Positions 20,916-34,464 are shown, counted from the stretch's first letter. The stretch is DNA of 64,000 nucleotides from Pseudomonas sp. sp1636 (GCF_030376615.1 NZ_JARRAB010000001.1:186001-250000), one strand, 5' to 3'. Program-made: numbers and translations. Notes: generated from the sequence alone by a model not told the origin.

Positions 20916-21973
20916 CCGGCGCGACGCAATAGGCCGACACCGGCCAGGGCGCAAACCGCCGCCGGGATCAGCACGGCAAACAAGGGCGAGAAACCGAACA
21001 CCAGGCTGGAAGGCCCGAGCAAATCCTGGGCGATGCGGAACACGAAGCCCACCACCACCCCGGTGAAGACCCGCTGGCCCAGGGTTACCGAGCGTAACGG
21101 GCCGAAGATGAAGGATATCGCCATCAGTACCAGCGCGGCAGTCACCACCGGCTGCAGCACCTTGCTCCAGAATGCCAGCCAGTACTGGCCATTATTCAAA
21201 CCCTGCTCGGCCAGGTAGTGGATATAGCGCCACAGCCCGGTTACCGACAACGCCTCAGGCTCCAGCACCACGGTACCGAGCAACTGCGGGTTCAGCTCGA
21301 CATCCCAGCGCTCATTCGGCGCGTTTACCACCTCGGTGCTGCGCTCGCGGAAATGCGTGGTCGCCACATTCTCCAGCTGCCAGTGATCGCCCTGAAACTG
21401 CGCGCGCCGGGCAAAACTGGATGACAGCATGTGGCGCTGCTCATCGAAGCGGTAACGGGTCACACCGAACAGCACGCCGTTGGGCTGTACCGCGTTGATA
21501 TGCACGAACTCCTCGCCTTGACGATGCCACAAGCCGCGCCTGGAACTCTGCGCCTCGCCACCGCCCTGAGCCATGGCGCGGTCGGCCTGGGCCCGGTTTT
21601 CGCTCCAGGGCGCCAGGTATTCGCCGATCAGAATGCCGACCAGCATCAACACCAGCATCGGCTTCATCACCGCCCAGACGATGCGCCCGATCGAAACCCC
21701 GGCGGCGCGCATGACGGTCAACTCGCTGTTACTGGCCAGACTGCCCAGCCCGATCAGGCAGCCAATCAAGGCCGCCATCGGCAACATCTCGTACACCCGT
21801 CGCGGCAGGGTCAAGAAGACGTACCAGGCGGCTTCCTGCAGGCCGTACCCCCCCTCGACATCGCCCATCTCATCGATAAAGGCGAACAACAAGGCCAGAC
21901 CGACGATGACCCCCAGTACGGTGAGAATCGCGAAAAACACCTGGGTGCCGATGTAACGATCCAATTTAAGCAT
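20912..21973 (-). CDS. lptG: LPS export permease LptG
   Basis: Inner-membrane subunit of the LptB2FG ABC transporter that extracts lipopolysaccharide. Typical start MLKLDRYIGTQVF, six predicted spans (three at each end), and a central periplasmic beta-jellyroll. 353 residues from the ATG at 21973; the frame is open to 22048 but overlaps lptF without homology. Overlaps the lptF end by 8 bases. The stop codon is part of the repeat element copy B. Confidence 0.95.
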   Translation of the reverse strand: MLKLDRYIGTQVFFAILTVLGVIVGLALLFAFIDEMGDVEGGYGLQEAAWYVFLTLPRRVYEMLPMAALIGCLIGLGSLASNSELTVMRAAGVSIGRIVWAVMKPMLVLMLVGILIGEYLAPWSENRAQADRAMAQGGGEAQSSRRGLWHRQGEEFVHINAVQPNGVLFGVTRYRFDEQRHMLSSSFARRAQFQGDHWQLENVATTHFRERSTEVVNAPNERWDVELNPQLLGTVVLEPEALSVTGLWRYIHYLAEQGLNNGQYWLAFWSKVLQPVVTAALVLMAISFIFGPLRSVTLGQRVFTGVVVGFVFRIAQDLLGPSSLVFGFSPLFAVLIPAAVCALAGVGLLRRAG

Positions 21974-23087
21974 GAGCCACCCCCGACCCGGCACGGCGAC
22001 TCGCCCACTTGAGGCGCAACGGTTCCCAATAGAGCAACGCAAGACCAATCAACAGAAACACTCCATGCACCCACCACAACCCCAACTCCTGAGGAATTCG
22101 GCCCTTGTCCAGGGCGCTGCGCGCAGCGATCAACAGAGCCAGGTAAGCCATATACAAGAGAATTGCCGGGAGCAGCTTGAGGAAACGCCCTTGCCGTGGA
22201 TTGACCCGCGACAGTGGCACCGCCAACAGGGTAACCACGAAGACCAGCAGCGGTAGCGACAGGCGCCACTGCAATTCGGACTGCAAGCGCGGATTGTCAC
22301 TGCCGATCAGCTCTCGGGTTGGCACGGCCTCACGCTCGCTGATCTCGCCACTAACCGATGGCTTGGGCAACAGCACGCCATAGGTGTCGTACTGAATCGC
22401 CCGGTAGTCGGCCTGCCCTGGGTTGCCGTCGTAACGGTAGCCGTTCTGCAGAATCAGATAACGGCTGCCATCGGCCTGAATTTCCTGACGTCCGCGCTCC
22501 GCCACCAGCACGGTGATCCCGCGCTCCTTGCCGCCCGCACGGGAAAAGCGTTTCTCGGAGATAAAGATGCCCGCCAACTCGCCGCGGTCTGGCGACAGCT
22601 CCTTGGTATAGGTCACCCGCGAACCATCCCGCATGGCCTGGAAACGCCCAGGCACCAGGGTATCGAATTCGGTCAAGGCATCCTGCTCATTGAGAATTTT
22701 CGCCACCTGCGCCACCCCCTGCGGCGCCAGACCCATGCTCAGCCAGGCGACCAACAGCGCCACCACCAGCGCCGGCGCCAGGGTGTAAGCCAGCAAACGC
22801 CGCTGACTCATGCCAGTGGCCGAGAGTACGGTCATCTCGCTGTCGAGGTAGAGCCGGCCATAGGCCAGCAGGATGCCGAGAAACATCCCCAGCGGCAGGA
22901 TCAGCTGCAGGAAGCCCGGCAGGCGAAAGCCCATGATCATCAACAACACGCCCGGATCCAGCAATCCTTGGGCCGCCTGCGCCAGGTACTTGATGAAACG
23001 GCCACTCATTATGATCACCAGGAGTACGGCACTCATCGCACTCAAGGTCACCAGCACTTCACGAGACAAATAACGGAACACGATCAA
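21966..23087 (-). CDS. lptF: LPS export permease LptF
   Basis: Partner of LptG. Starts MIVFRYLSREVLVTLSAMSA if the TTG at 23087 is used, which has a GGAG box at good distance and matches the family start; a GTG at 23096 is the alternative. Six spans, with LPLGMFLGILLAYGRLY and the coupling-helix region SEMTVLSATGMSQRRL visible. 373 residues. Divergent from pepA across 141 bases, the usual arrangement in Pseudomonas. Confidence 0.94.
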   Translation of the reverse strand: MIVFRYLSREVLVTLSAMSAVLLVIIMSGRFIKYLAQAAQGLLDPGVLLMIMGFRLPGFLQLILPLGMFLGILLAYGRLYLDSEMTVLSATGMSQRRLLAYTLAPALVVALLVAWLSMGLAPQGVAQVAKILNEQDALTEFDTLVPGRFQAMRDGSRVTYTKELSPDRGELAGIFISEKRFSRAGGKERGITVLVAERGRQEIQADGSRYLILQNGYRYDGNPGQADYRAIQYDTYGVLLPKPSVSGEISEREAVPTRELIGSDNPRLQSELQWRLSLPLLVFVVTLLAVPLSRVNPRQGRFLKLLPAILLYMAYLALLIAARSALDKGRIPQELGLWWVHGVFLLIGLALLYWEPLRLKWASRRAGSGVAHA

Positions 23088-23180
23088 ACCAGACACTCCA
23101 GGGTTGTCAGGCTCAGGCGGCTACGATCACACTAGCCGCACTGTTTGCCGGTTCGCACACAGACGAACCATCGAAAATAG

Positions 23181-24728
<1,548 letters not shown>

Positions 24729-24764
24729 CACGACATGCGCCAGGGCCTCGGCCCTTGCCATCCT

Positions 24765-24818
24765 GTAGGAGCGGGCCATGCCCGCGATCGTGACTTCGCG
24801 GGCATGGCCCGCTCCTAC
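24765..24818. repeat. REP-like 54-bp perfect palindrome between pepA and holC
   Basis: Two 23-base arms are perfectly complementary (left starts GTAGGAGCGGGCC, right ends GGCCCGCTCCTAC) around the loop TCGTGACT. This is the GTAGGAGCGGGC type of extragenic palindrome widespread in Pseudomonas. It ends 18 bases before the holC start. Confidence 0.85.
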
Positions 24819-24836
24819 GTAATCTGGAGACCGATT

Positions 24837-25253
24837 GTGCGCATCGAGTTTTACGTCCTCTCCTCCGCCGCCCCGGCAGACCGCCTGCGGGCGGCCTGCC
24901 AACTGGCGATGAAAGCCTGGCGCCATGGCCTGCCGGTGTTTCTGCGCGGGTGCGACAGCGCGCAATGCACTGAGCTCGACGAACTTCTCTGGCGTTTCAA
25001 GGCCGAAGCATTCGTGCCGCACACGTTGCATCAGGATGATCCGCAAGCACCGGTGGTGATTGGCCTGGACGAGGAACCGAGCAGCCAGCAAGGCGTGCTG
25101 ATCAACCTGAACCCGAGCCTTTCGCCCTTTGTCGAACGTTTCAGCCGGGTGATCGAGATCGTCAACCAAGAGCCCGATCTATTGACCGCCTGCCGGGAGA
25201 ATTTCCGCAGTTACCGCGAACGCGGTTATGATCCGAAACGAGTCGAACTTTAA
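24837..25253 (+). CDS. holC: DNA polymerase III subunit chi
   Basis: Chi contacts SSB and, through psi, the clamp loader. Family features: MRIEFYVLSSAA at the start, CQLAMKAWRHGLPVFLRGCD, and the RVIEIVNQ segment near the end. The open frame runs 34 codons upstream through the palindrome, so I place the start at the GTG at 24837, giving 138 residues. Overlapped at its end by the open frame of the next gene, whose likely start is 11 bases downstream. Confidence 0.93.
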   Translation: MRIEFYVLSSAAPADRLRAACQLAMKAWRHGLPVFLRGCDSAQCTELDELLWRFKAEAFVPHTLHQDDPQAPVVIGLDEEPSSQQGVLINLNPSLSPFVERFSRVIEIVNQEPDLLTACRENFRSYRERGYDPKRVEL

Positions 25254-25263
25254 GTTCTGCACC

Positions 25264-25656
25264 ATGGACACGCCAAAACTCCCGCAAAAGCCCACCCATC
25301 TGCTGGACGACCTCGAGTCGATCCGCCAACTGCTGGGCGACGAACTCCTGGATCCGCCACTGCTGACCGACTCGATCGACCCGGACAGCATTCCCCTGCT
25401 CTCGGATATCGTCAGCCCGCTGCCGGCACCGGAGCATCCGCCGATCGCCCCGCCCGCCCAAGCGGCAGGCCTGCACAGCAGCATCCAGCAAACCCTCAAT
25501 CGCGACAGCGAATTGAAGCGCCTGGACAACGAGTTGCACGCCGCCGCCCAGCTGATTCTGCAGGATGTGATCGACGACTTCGTGCCACAGATCGAAGCCG
25601 AGCTGAAGCGCCGCCTGCAAGCCCGCCTGAGTCGCCTGCTGCCGCCGCGCAAGTAG
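25264..25656 (+). CDS. conserved hypothetical protein between holC and valS
   Basis: 130 residues from the ATG at 25264 ([19 protein letters not shown]). Acidic, proline-rich and probably disordered in the first 80 residues (repeated [16 protein letters not shown]); the last 50 are helical and basic ([24 protein letters not shown] ending). No membrane segment. A gene of this type occupies the same place in P. aeruginosa (PA3833). No known function; its constancy next to holC is suggestive only. Confidence 0.8.
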   Translation: MDTPKLPQKPTHLLDDLESIRQLLGDELLDPPLLTDSIDPDSIPLLSDIVSPLPAPEHPPIAPPAQAAGLHSSIQQTLNRDSELKRLDNELHAAAQLILQDVIDDFVPQIEAELKRRLQARLSRLLPPRK

Positions 25657-25701
25657 CGAGGGCACCTGTAGCCCGCCTGAATTTATAGAGCAGGCCTTGG
25701 C

Positions 25702-25753
25702 GCAATCCGGGAACGTTTGCACAAGCATCCCCGGATTGCATCCGGGCTACGAA
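25702..25753. repeat. extragenic palindrome, CCCGGATTGC family, copy 1
   Basis: GCAATCCGGG (25702-25711) pairs with CCCGGATTGC (25731-25740); the right part continues ATCCGGGCTACGAA. A stretch of about 33 bases here is nearly identical to 32648-32680. Confidence 0.75.
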
Positions 25754-25786
25754 CCTGCGCTCGACGCCATCCGGATTGACGGTCTG

Positions 25787-25819
25787 ACGCTTATGGCTTG
25801 CGCTCATAAGCGTTATACT
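25787..25819 (+). promoter_or_regulatory. valS promoter region with operator-like palindrome
   Basis: ACGCTTATG (25787-25795) and CATAAGCGT (25805-25813) are perfect 9-bp arms, followed directly by a -10 hexamer TATACT (25814-25819). The palindrome fills the -35 to -10 interval, where a dimeric regulator would block transcription. The valS ATG is 42 bases further on. Confidence 0.55.
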
Positions 25820-25861
25820 TGCCGGCTTTTCCGATCAGCCGTCATAAGGGTCCCGCCGCGC

Positions 25862-28768
<2,907 letters not shown>

Positions 28769-28778
28769 CCGTGAACAG

Positions 28779-28809
28779 AGCCCGCCGTCGCAAGATCGCG
28801 GGCTTTTTT
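28779..28809 (+). terminator. intrinsic terminator of valS
   Basis: AGCCCGC and GCGGGCT flank the loop CGTCGCAAGATC, followed by six T. Starts 11 bases after the stop. Confidence 0.88.
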
Positions 28810-29084
28810 CTGAGCGGAAAAATGCCCTATCGGCGCACTCAAGCAGTGGCCGCAAGACGCCCCCGGCAGCGGTCAATGCCGACCTGGATCGGCACGACTC
28901 AACTGAACGACATAAGGTTTCTATTCTTGTCCAGCATCAACGCAGTGCAACCTGGAATCGCCTATAAACGCCGCCAATTGGCGCGACGCTTTCCGCTCGA
29001 AGCATTCTTGATGCAGGCTGCCGCTCAGCATTTTTCTTACGATTTCAAACCTTAACCTTAACCTTCTGACTGGAAACTCAGCCT
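28810..29084. other. spacer between valS and nhaD
   Basis: No gene seen. Just before nhaD there is a short tandem CCTTAA repeat (29051-29068) and no obvious Shine-Dalgarno of full strength. Probably the nhaD promoter and leader. Confidence 0.4.
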
Positions 29085-30449
29085 ATGTTTGCATACGTAC
29101 TAATGGCATTGATATTCGTGCTCGGATATCTATGCATCGCCCTCGAACACCCACTGAAAATCGACAAGGCCGCCTCGGCCATCCTCACCGCCGTGGTCTG
29201 CTGGACGGTACTGGTGCTGGGCGCCGACAGCATCCTGCCGCTATTGGCAGGAGAAGGCGCGTCCCATGAAGTCACGACCGAACTGCGCCACCACCTCGGT
29301 GAAGTCTCGGAGATCCTGTTCTTCCTGATGGGCGCCATGACCATCGTCGAACTGATCGACGCCCACGAAGGCTTCAAGGTCATCACCGACCGCATCCGCA
29401 CCAACAAGCGCGTGCACCTGCTGTGGATGGTCGGTTTCATCACCTTCTTCCTCTCCGCCGCGCTGGACAACCTGACCACCACCATCGTCATGGTTTCCCT
29501 GCTGCGCAAGCTGATCAAGGAACAGCACGAGCGCTGGTTCTTCGTCGGCATCGTGGTGGTAGCCGCCAACGCCGGCGGCGCCTGGTCGCCGATCGGCGAC
29601 GTGACCACCACCATGCTGTGGATCGGCAATCAGATCACCGCCAGCGGCATCGTCGCCCAACTGTTCATCCCCAGCCTGGTCTGCCTGCTGGTACCGCTGT
29701 TCATCCTCAGCCTGACCATGAAGGGCGAGTTCGAGCGTCCGGTGGTAAAACCAACCAAGGAAGAGCGTCGCGACCCGACCACCGCGTTCGAACGCAACCT
29801 GGTGTTCATCCTCGGCATCGGCGCCCTGCTGTTCGTGCCGGTGTTCAAGACCGTCACCCACCTGCCGCCGTACATGGGCATCCTGTTCGGCCTCGGCATC
29901 CTCTGGGTGGTCACCGAAGTGCTGCACCGCGGCAAGAACGAAGAAGACAAGCACCCGCTGTCGGTGGTCGGCGTACTGCGCAAGATCGACACCACCAGCG
30001 TGCTGTTCTTCCTCGGCATCCTCCTCGCCGTCTCCAGCCTGGCCACCGCCGGCCACCTGACCCAGGTCGCCACCGCCCTGAAAGAGAGCCTGGGCAACGT
30101 CTACACCATCAACATCGCCATCGGCCTGCTGTCCTCGGTGGTCGACAACGTGCCGCTGGTAGCCGGTGCCATGAAAATGTACCCGCTGACCAACCCCGAC
30201 ATGCTGGCGGCGGCCGGCGGCGATGGCTGGCTGGGTAACTTCGTGGTCAATGGCACCTTCTGGGAAATGCTGGCCTATTGCGCCGGCACCGGCGGCAGCT
30301 GCCTGATCATCGGCTCGGCGGCCGGCGTGGCGGCCATGGGTATGGAGAAGATCAACTTCATCTGGTACCTGAAGAAGATCAGCTGGCTGGCCCTGCTCGG
30401 CTACCTGGCCGGTGCGGCGACCTATATCGGTATCGCCACCCTGGCCTGA
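29085..30449 (+). CDS. nhaD: Na+/H+ antiporter, NhaD type
   Basis: Inner-membrane IT-superfamily antiporter of 454 residues with 11-12 predicted spans. NhaD-type signatures include the conserved DNLTTTIVMVSLLRKL segment, NAGGAWSPIGDVTTTMLW and the second inverted half with VVDNVPLVAGAMKMY and GTGGSCLIIGSAAGVAAMG. These DN and polar pairs are the ion-binding helices breaks of the family. Monocistronic; an inverted repeat follows at 30473-30504. Confidence 0.92.
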   Translation: MFAYVLMALIFVLGYLCIALEHPLKIDKAASAILTAVVCWTVLVLGADSILPLLAGEGASHEVTTELRHHLGEVSEILFFLMGAMTIVELIDAHEGFKVITDRIRTNKRVHLLWMVGFITFFLSAALDNLTTTIVMVSLLRKLIKEQHERWFFVGIVVVAANAGGAWSPIGDVTTTMLWIGNQITASGIVAQLFIPSLVCLLVPLFILSLTMKGEFERPVVKPTKEERRDPTTAFERNLVFILGIGALLFVPVFKTVTHLPPYMGILFGLGILWVVTEVLHRGKNEEDKHPLSVVGVLRKIDTTSVLFFLGILLAVSSLATAGHLTQVATALKESLGNVYTINIAIGLLSSVVDNVPLVAGAMKMYPLTNPDMLAAAGGDGWLGNFVVNGTFWEMLAYCAGTGGSCLIIGSAAGVAAMGMEKINFIWYLKKISWLALLGYLAGAATYIGIATLA

Positions 30450-30472
30450 CGGTTCAGCAGCGTTCGCTTATA

Positions 30473-30504
30473 ACAGGCTGTGCTCGCGTAGCGGCGCAGC
30501 CTGT
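30473..30504. promoter_or_regulatory. inverted repeat after nhaD
   Basis: ACAGGCTG and CAGCCTGT are perfect 8-bp arms around a 16-base loop. No T-run; may be a weak terminator or an attenuation structure before the next gene. Confidence 0.4.
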
Positions 30505-30528
30505 CCTTGCCGCAGGAGTTCCCTGGCG

Positions 30529-30825
30529 ATGGATGTCAGCAAGACCAAAACCAGCTTCTATCGCCGCCTCTACGTGGCCTGGCTGATCGACAGTGGCAGC
30601 GCCTGCAGCGTGCCGGCACTGATGGACGCCACCGGCATGCCGCGGCGCACCGCCCAGGACACCCTGGCCGCCCTGGCGGATCTGGATATCGACTGCGCGT
30701 TCGTGCAGGAGGCGGGCGAACGCAACAACGCCGGGCACTATGAAATCCGCGACTGGGGCGCACTCGATCCGCAATGGATAGCCGCGCACCTGCCACAGAT
30801 CAAGGCCATACTCGGTTACCCCTGA
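30529..30825 (+). CDS. winged helix-turn-helix domain protein
   Basis: 98-residue soluble protein beginning MDVSKTKTSFYRRLYVAWL. Helices at 7-20, 25-35 and 38-52 (MPRRTAQDTLAALADLDID) followed by a beta wing look like a winged HTH; the ending PQIKAILGY is typical of a conserved gamma-proteobacterial family of small putative DNA-binding proteins. The start has a GGAG box 12 bases upstream; the frame is open to 30412 inside nhaD. Target unknown. Confidence 0.75.
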   Translation: MDVSKTKTSFYRRLYVAWLIDSGSACSVPALMDATGMPRRTAQDTLAALADLDIDCAFVQEAGERNNAGHYEIRDWGALDPQWIAAHLPQIKAILGYP

Positions 30826-30840
30826 CCGTTTAGGCCCGTT

Positions 30841-31401
30841 ATGCGCAGCTCGCATCGACTCTTGTTGGTGATCCTCTTTCTCCTGGGTCTGTTCGTGCTG
30901 TTCGAAGTTCTCGGCATTCGCGCCCAGTTCAGCCTGGAATCCCTGCAAACGCTGATCCTGATGCACCCGGTGAGCGGCCTGCTGCTGTTCATCCTGCTAT
31001 TTGCCTTGGGCAACCTGATCCAGATTCCCGGCTGGATCTTTCTCGCGGCTGCGGTGCTGGCCCTCGGCCGCGTCTACGGCGGCATCGTCACCTACCTGGC
31101 TGCCTGCTTCTCCTGCGGGTTCACCTTCATCTGCATCCGCACCCTGGGCGGCAACGCCCTGCGCGAACTGGACAGCCGCCTGGCGCAACGCCTGCTGGCC
31201 GGCCTCGACCGCCATCCGCTGGCCAGCATCATTGCCCTGCGCACGCTGTTCCAAACCGTGCCGGCACTGAACTACAGCCTCGCCCTGTCCGGCGTGCGCC
31301 TTCGCCATTACCTGCTCGGCACCCTGCTTGGCCTACCGCTGCCGATCGCGCTGTATTGCCTGTTTTTCGACTACCTGGCGATGTGGCTGAATATCGCTTA
31401 G
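30841..31401 (+). CDS. TVP38/TMEM64 family membrane protein
   Basis: 186-residue inner-membrane protein of the VTT/DedA-like superfamily, whose members act in lipid scrambling or small-molecule transport. The family core is seen at residues 55-75 (FALGNLIQIPGWIFLAAAVL) and in the re-entrant part around 135-150 (ALRTLFQTVPALNYSLALSGV). Five or six spans. Starts 15 bases after the winged-helix gene, so the two may be co-transcribed. Confidence 0.85.
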   Translation: MRSSHRLLLVILFLLGLFVLFEVLGIRAQFSLESLQTLILMHPVSGLLLFILLFALGNLIQIPGWIFLAAAVLALGRVYGGIVTYLAACFSCGFTFICIRTLGGNALRELDSRLAQRLLAGLDRHPLASIIALRTLFQTVPALNYSLALSGVRLRHYLLGTLLGLPLPIALYCLFFDYLAMWLNIA

Positions 31402-31482
31402 CCGGCGGCTGGCTCTGCGCATAGCCGAAAGCAAACCATCGAGCCTACTCTTTTCCAGCACCGCCGCCGCAGCTATGGGAAA

Positions 31483-32532
31483 ATGCCGCGCTCCGCCTCT
31501 GCCGATACCGCCAGCATGTCCCTGCCACCCAAACGCCCCAGCCGTAAACCCTCCGCGCCGCGCTCTCCTTTGCCGGCCAGGCCCGATGCGGCCAAGGGCC
31601 AGTTGCACCCGCGCAACCGCCACCAGGGTCGCTACGACTTTCCCGCGCTGATCAAGGCCAGTCCGGAGCTGGCGGCGTTCGTGATCATCAATCCCTACGG
31701 CAAGCAGAGCATCGACTTCGCCAACCCGGCGGCGGTCAAGGTGTTCAACCGGGCGCTGCTCAAGCAGTTCTACGGCATCAGCCAGTGGGATATTCCGGCG
31801 GACTACCTGTGCCCGCCGATTCCGGGGCGCGCCGACTATCTGCACTACCTGGCCGATCTGCTGGCCAGCGGCAATGCTGGCGAAATACCGCGCGGCGCCC
31901 AGGTGCGCGCACTGGATATCGGCGTCGGCGCCAACTGCATCTACCCGCTGCTGGGCAATCGCGAATACGCCTGGCAATTCCTCGGCTCGGATATCGCCGC
32001 CAGCGCCATCGCTTCGGCCAAGGCCATAGTGCAGGCGAACCCCGGTTTGGCCGGCGCCATCGAACTGCGCCTACAGACCGATAGCGCGCATATCTTCCAG
32101 GGCCTGCTGCAGGCCGACGAGCGCTTCGACCTGAGCCTGTGCAACCCGCCGTTCCACGCCTCGGCCGCCGAAGCCAGCAGCGGCAGCCAGCGCAAATGGC
32201 GCAACCTGGGCAAGCTCGACCCCAAGCGCAAGTTGCCGCTGCTGAATTTCGGCGGCCAGGCCGCGGAGTTGTGGTGCCAGGGCGGCGAGGCGGCCTTCGT
32301 CGCCCGGTTGATCAAGGAAAGCGCAGAGCATGCCCAGCAGGTGCTCTGGTTCACCAGCCTGATTTCCAAGGCGAGCAACCTGCCCGGCGTCTATAGCGCC
32401 CTGAAACAAGCAGGCGCCCGCGAAGTGCGTACCGTGGAAATGGCCCAGGGGCAGAAGCAAAGCCGCTTCGTCGCCTGGACCTTTCTCAGCGCCGAACAGC
32501 AGCAGAGCTGGCGGCAAGAACGCTGGTCGTAG
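31483..32532 (+). CDS. rlmF: 23S rRNA (adenine(1618)-N6)-methyltransferase RlmF
   Basis: SAM-dependent methyltransferase that modifies A1618 of 23S rRNA. The basic N-terminus ([12 protein letters not shown]) is typical. Motif I is [16 protein letters not shown] and the catalytic N6 motif is NPPFHASA, the NPPF tetrad. 349 residues from the first [11 protein letters not shown] at 31516 is an alternative. The stop TAG at 32530 is the first three bases of a GTAGGGGCG palindromic spacer repeat. Confidence 0.94.
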   Translation: MPRSASADTASMSLPPKRPSRKPSAPRSPLPARPDAAKGQLHPRNRHQGRYDFPALIKASPELAAFVIINPYGKQSIDFANPAAVKVFNRALLKQFYGISQWDIPADYLCPPIPGRADYLHYLADLLASGNAGEIPRGAQVRALDIGVGANCIYPLLGNREYAWQFLGSDIAASAIASAKAIVQANPGLAGAIELRLQTDSAHIFQGLLQADERFDLSLCNPPFHASAAEASSGSQRKWRNLGKLDPKRKLPLLNFGGQAAELWCQGGEAAFVARLIKESAEHAQQVLWFTSLISKASNLPGVYSALKQAGAREVRTVEMAQGQKQSRFVAWTFLSAEQQQSWRQERWS

Positions 32533-32697
32533 GGGCGACATGCGAAGCCTTGTCCACAGTCTCGGCGTACAGGCCGCGGCGTGGCGTCTACGCCCTACAG
32601 CAGCAGCCCGGATGCAATCCGGGAAAACCTGGCGCCTACAGAACCGCTCCCCGGATTGCATCCGGGCTACGAAGCTGCGCATGCCCCGAGGCATGCG
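32529..32697. repeat. compound palindromic spacer after rlmF (copy 2 of the CCCGGATTGC family)
   Basis: GCAATCCGGG (32614-32623) and CCCGGATTGC (32651-32660) are the arms; ATCCGGGCTACGAA follows as in copy 1. It is preceded by GTAGGGGCG/CGCCCTAC arms (32529 and 32591) and followed by a GCATGCC-CCGA-GGCATGC hairpin (32678-32695). Nothing coding is seen. Confidence 0.7.
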
Positions 32698-32774
32698 GAT
32701 GGTGCTCCGTGAGCAGCCAACCGCTGCTCACGTACCATCTGCCTCTTTCGACTTTCATATGCGGGAGATATCCC

Positions 32775-33575
32775 ATGCCGTTCAGCGACTACCGCCCACC
32801 CGTGCCCAACTCCTGGCGCTGGGCGATCCGCTCGCTGACCAGGACGGGATTTCTTACCGGCAACTCGGCCTGAGCGAAACCGATGTGCCGGAACTCTGCC
32901 GCCTGGCCCAGGCCGTCACCCTCTATGACGGCGAAGCCGACGACCTCGAAGCCTATGCTTGCGTGCATGCCTGGCGCGCCCTCGGCGAGCTGCGGGCAGA
33001 GGCCGCCATCGACACCCTGATCGGCGAGTTCCGCCACGCCGAAATGGACGACTGGGTGGCGGAAGAACTACCGGCGGCCCTCGGGCGGATCGGACCGACC
33101 GCGATTGCCCCCCTCACGGCCTATCTCGGAGACGACGACAACGATACCTGGGCACGTGTCACGTGCCATGGCGTCCCTGACCGCGATCGCCCAGGCCTTT
33201 CCCGAAAGCCGCGAGCGCTGCGTCGCCATTCTCAGCGAGCAACTGGCCCGTTTTGCCGGACGGGATGATTGCCTCAATGCCCTGCTGATCAACGACCTGT
33301 GCACCCTCGCGGCGGTCGAGGCCGCACCCTTGATGGAACAGGCCTTCGCCGCCGAAGCGGTCGAGCTGCCCATAGTGGGCGACTGGGAGGATGTGCAGAT
33401 CGAACTGGGTCTGCTGCAGCGGCGCCTGACCCCCAGACCCAATTACTTAGGCTACAGCCTGCCCGAGCCCGGAGAGTCGGCGCCCACGCTGCGTAAACCC
33501 GCCGCCGGCAAGACGAAGAAGATCCAGCGCAAGCAGCAGGCGAAATCCTGCCGGCGCAACCGCAAGAAGAAATAG
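32775..33575 (+). pseudogene. HEAT-like repeat protein (DUF1186-like), frameshifted twice
   Basis: The full protein can be read only by changing frame twice. MPFSDYRPPVP opens at 32775 with a GGGAG box; the frame then has to shift near 32805 (run of C) to continue QLLALGDPLADQDG...TAYLGDDDNDTWARV, and shift back at about 33164 to read AMASLTAIAQAFPESRERCVAIL through to a Lys/Arg-rich tail. An ATG at 32759 in the middle frame would remove the first shift. Helical repeats with the ARVXAXXXL pattern suggest an armadillo/HEAT fold. Either a recently broken gene or sequence error. Confidence 0.75.
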
Positions 33576-33708
33576 CCGCCGCGCAGCGATTGGCCAAGCG
33601 CACCGGCAGGCGGAGGATCGGTGCAACCCGCCGGGTCCTGCTGACCTGGCGGGTCGCACCCGCCCCACGGGGCTTCCCGGAGATGGCAACCGGCGACGAA
33701 AACACCCT

Positions 33709-34464
33709 TCACTTTGCCTCGCTGCTTCCCGGCGCTCGCCGTTGCAGTTGCTCGAACAGGCTGTCCACCGCCACGGCCAGCAGGCCGATCAGGATCGCGC
33801 CCTGCAGGATAAAGGCCGTATTGCCGGTGACCAGCCCCGAGATCACCGGGTCGCCCAGGGTACTGGCGCCGATAGTGGAGCCGATAGCCGCGGTGGCGAT
33901 ATTGATGGTCACCGAGGTGCGGATACCGGCCAGGATAACGTTCAAGGCCAGCGGCAACTCCACCTGCGCGAGCACCTGCAGCGGCGCCATGCCCATGCCG
34001 CGCGCCGCCTCCAGCACCGCCGGGTCGATACCGCGCAGGCCCGCCAGGCTGTTGCGCAGGATCGGCAGCAGGCCATAGAGGATCAGGGCGAACAGGGTCG
34101 GCCCGCTGCCGAAGCCGAGCGCGGGCACCGCCAGGGCCAGCACCGCCACCGGCGGTATGGTCTGGCCGATCGAGGCGACCTGGCTGACCAGCGGCAGAAA
34201 ATCCGCGCCCCAGCGCCGGGTCACCATGATCGCCGCGCCCACCCCGAGCAGGCTGGAAACGCCGGCCGCCAGCATGACCAACAGCAGATGGCTGCCGAGC
34301 AGGTCGATGAAGGCGGCGCGGCCGTAGATCACCGTGCGGCTGTCCGGTTCGAGCAGACGAAACAGCCCGTCCAGTTCCGCCAACCCGAGCGCCGCCGCCA
34401 ACAACAGGGTCAGCCACAGCAGCGGTTGCCAGGCGCCGCCACGCAGCAACGCGAACGCGCTCAC
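33709..34464 (-). CDS. yehW: osmoprotectant ABC transporter, permease (YehW type)
   Basis: Inner-membrane subunit with the binding-protein-dependent transport fold (about five spans). EAA loop is EAARGMGMAPLQVLAQVELPLALNVI at residues 152-177 and GLVTGNTAFILQGAILIG is near the end. 251 residues. Last gene of the four-gene operon; its start overlaps the stop of the ATPase gene by 4 bases. Likely substrate glycine betaine or a related compound, by family. Confidence 0.88.
   Translation of the reverse strand: MSAFALLRGGAWQPLLWLTLLLAAALGLAELDGLFRLLEPDSRTVIYGRAAFIDLLGSHLLLVMLAAGVSSLLGVGAAIMVTRRWGADFLPLVSQVASIGQTIPPVAVLALAVPALGFGSGPTLFALILYGLLPILRNSLAGLRGIDPAVLEAARGMGMAPLQVLAQVELPLALNVILAGIRTSVTINIATAAIGSTIGASTLGDPVISGLVTGNTAFILQGAILIGLLAVAVDSLFEQLQRRAPGSSEAK

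Noticed and set aside
29049..29069. CCTTAA tandem units before nhaD
   Set aside because: Only three short units; chance or simple slippage is sufficient explanation.
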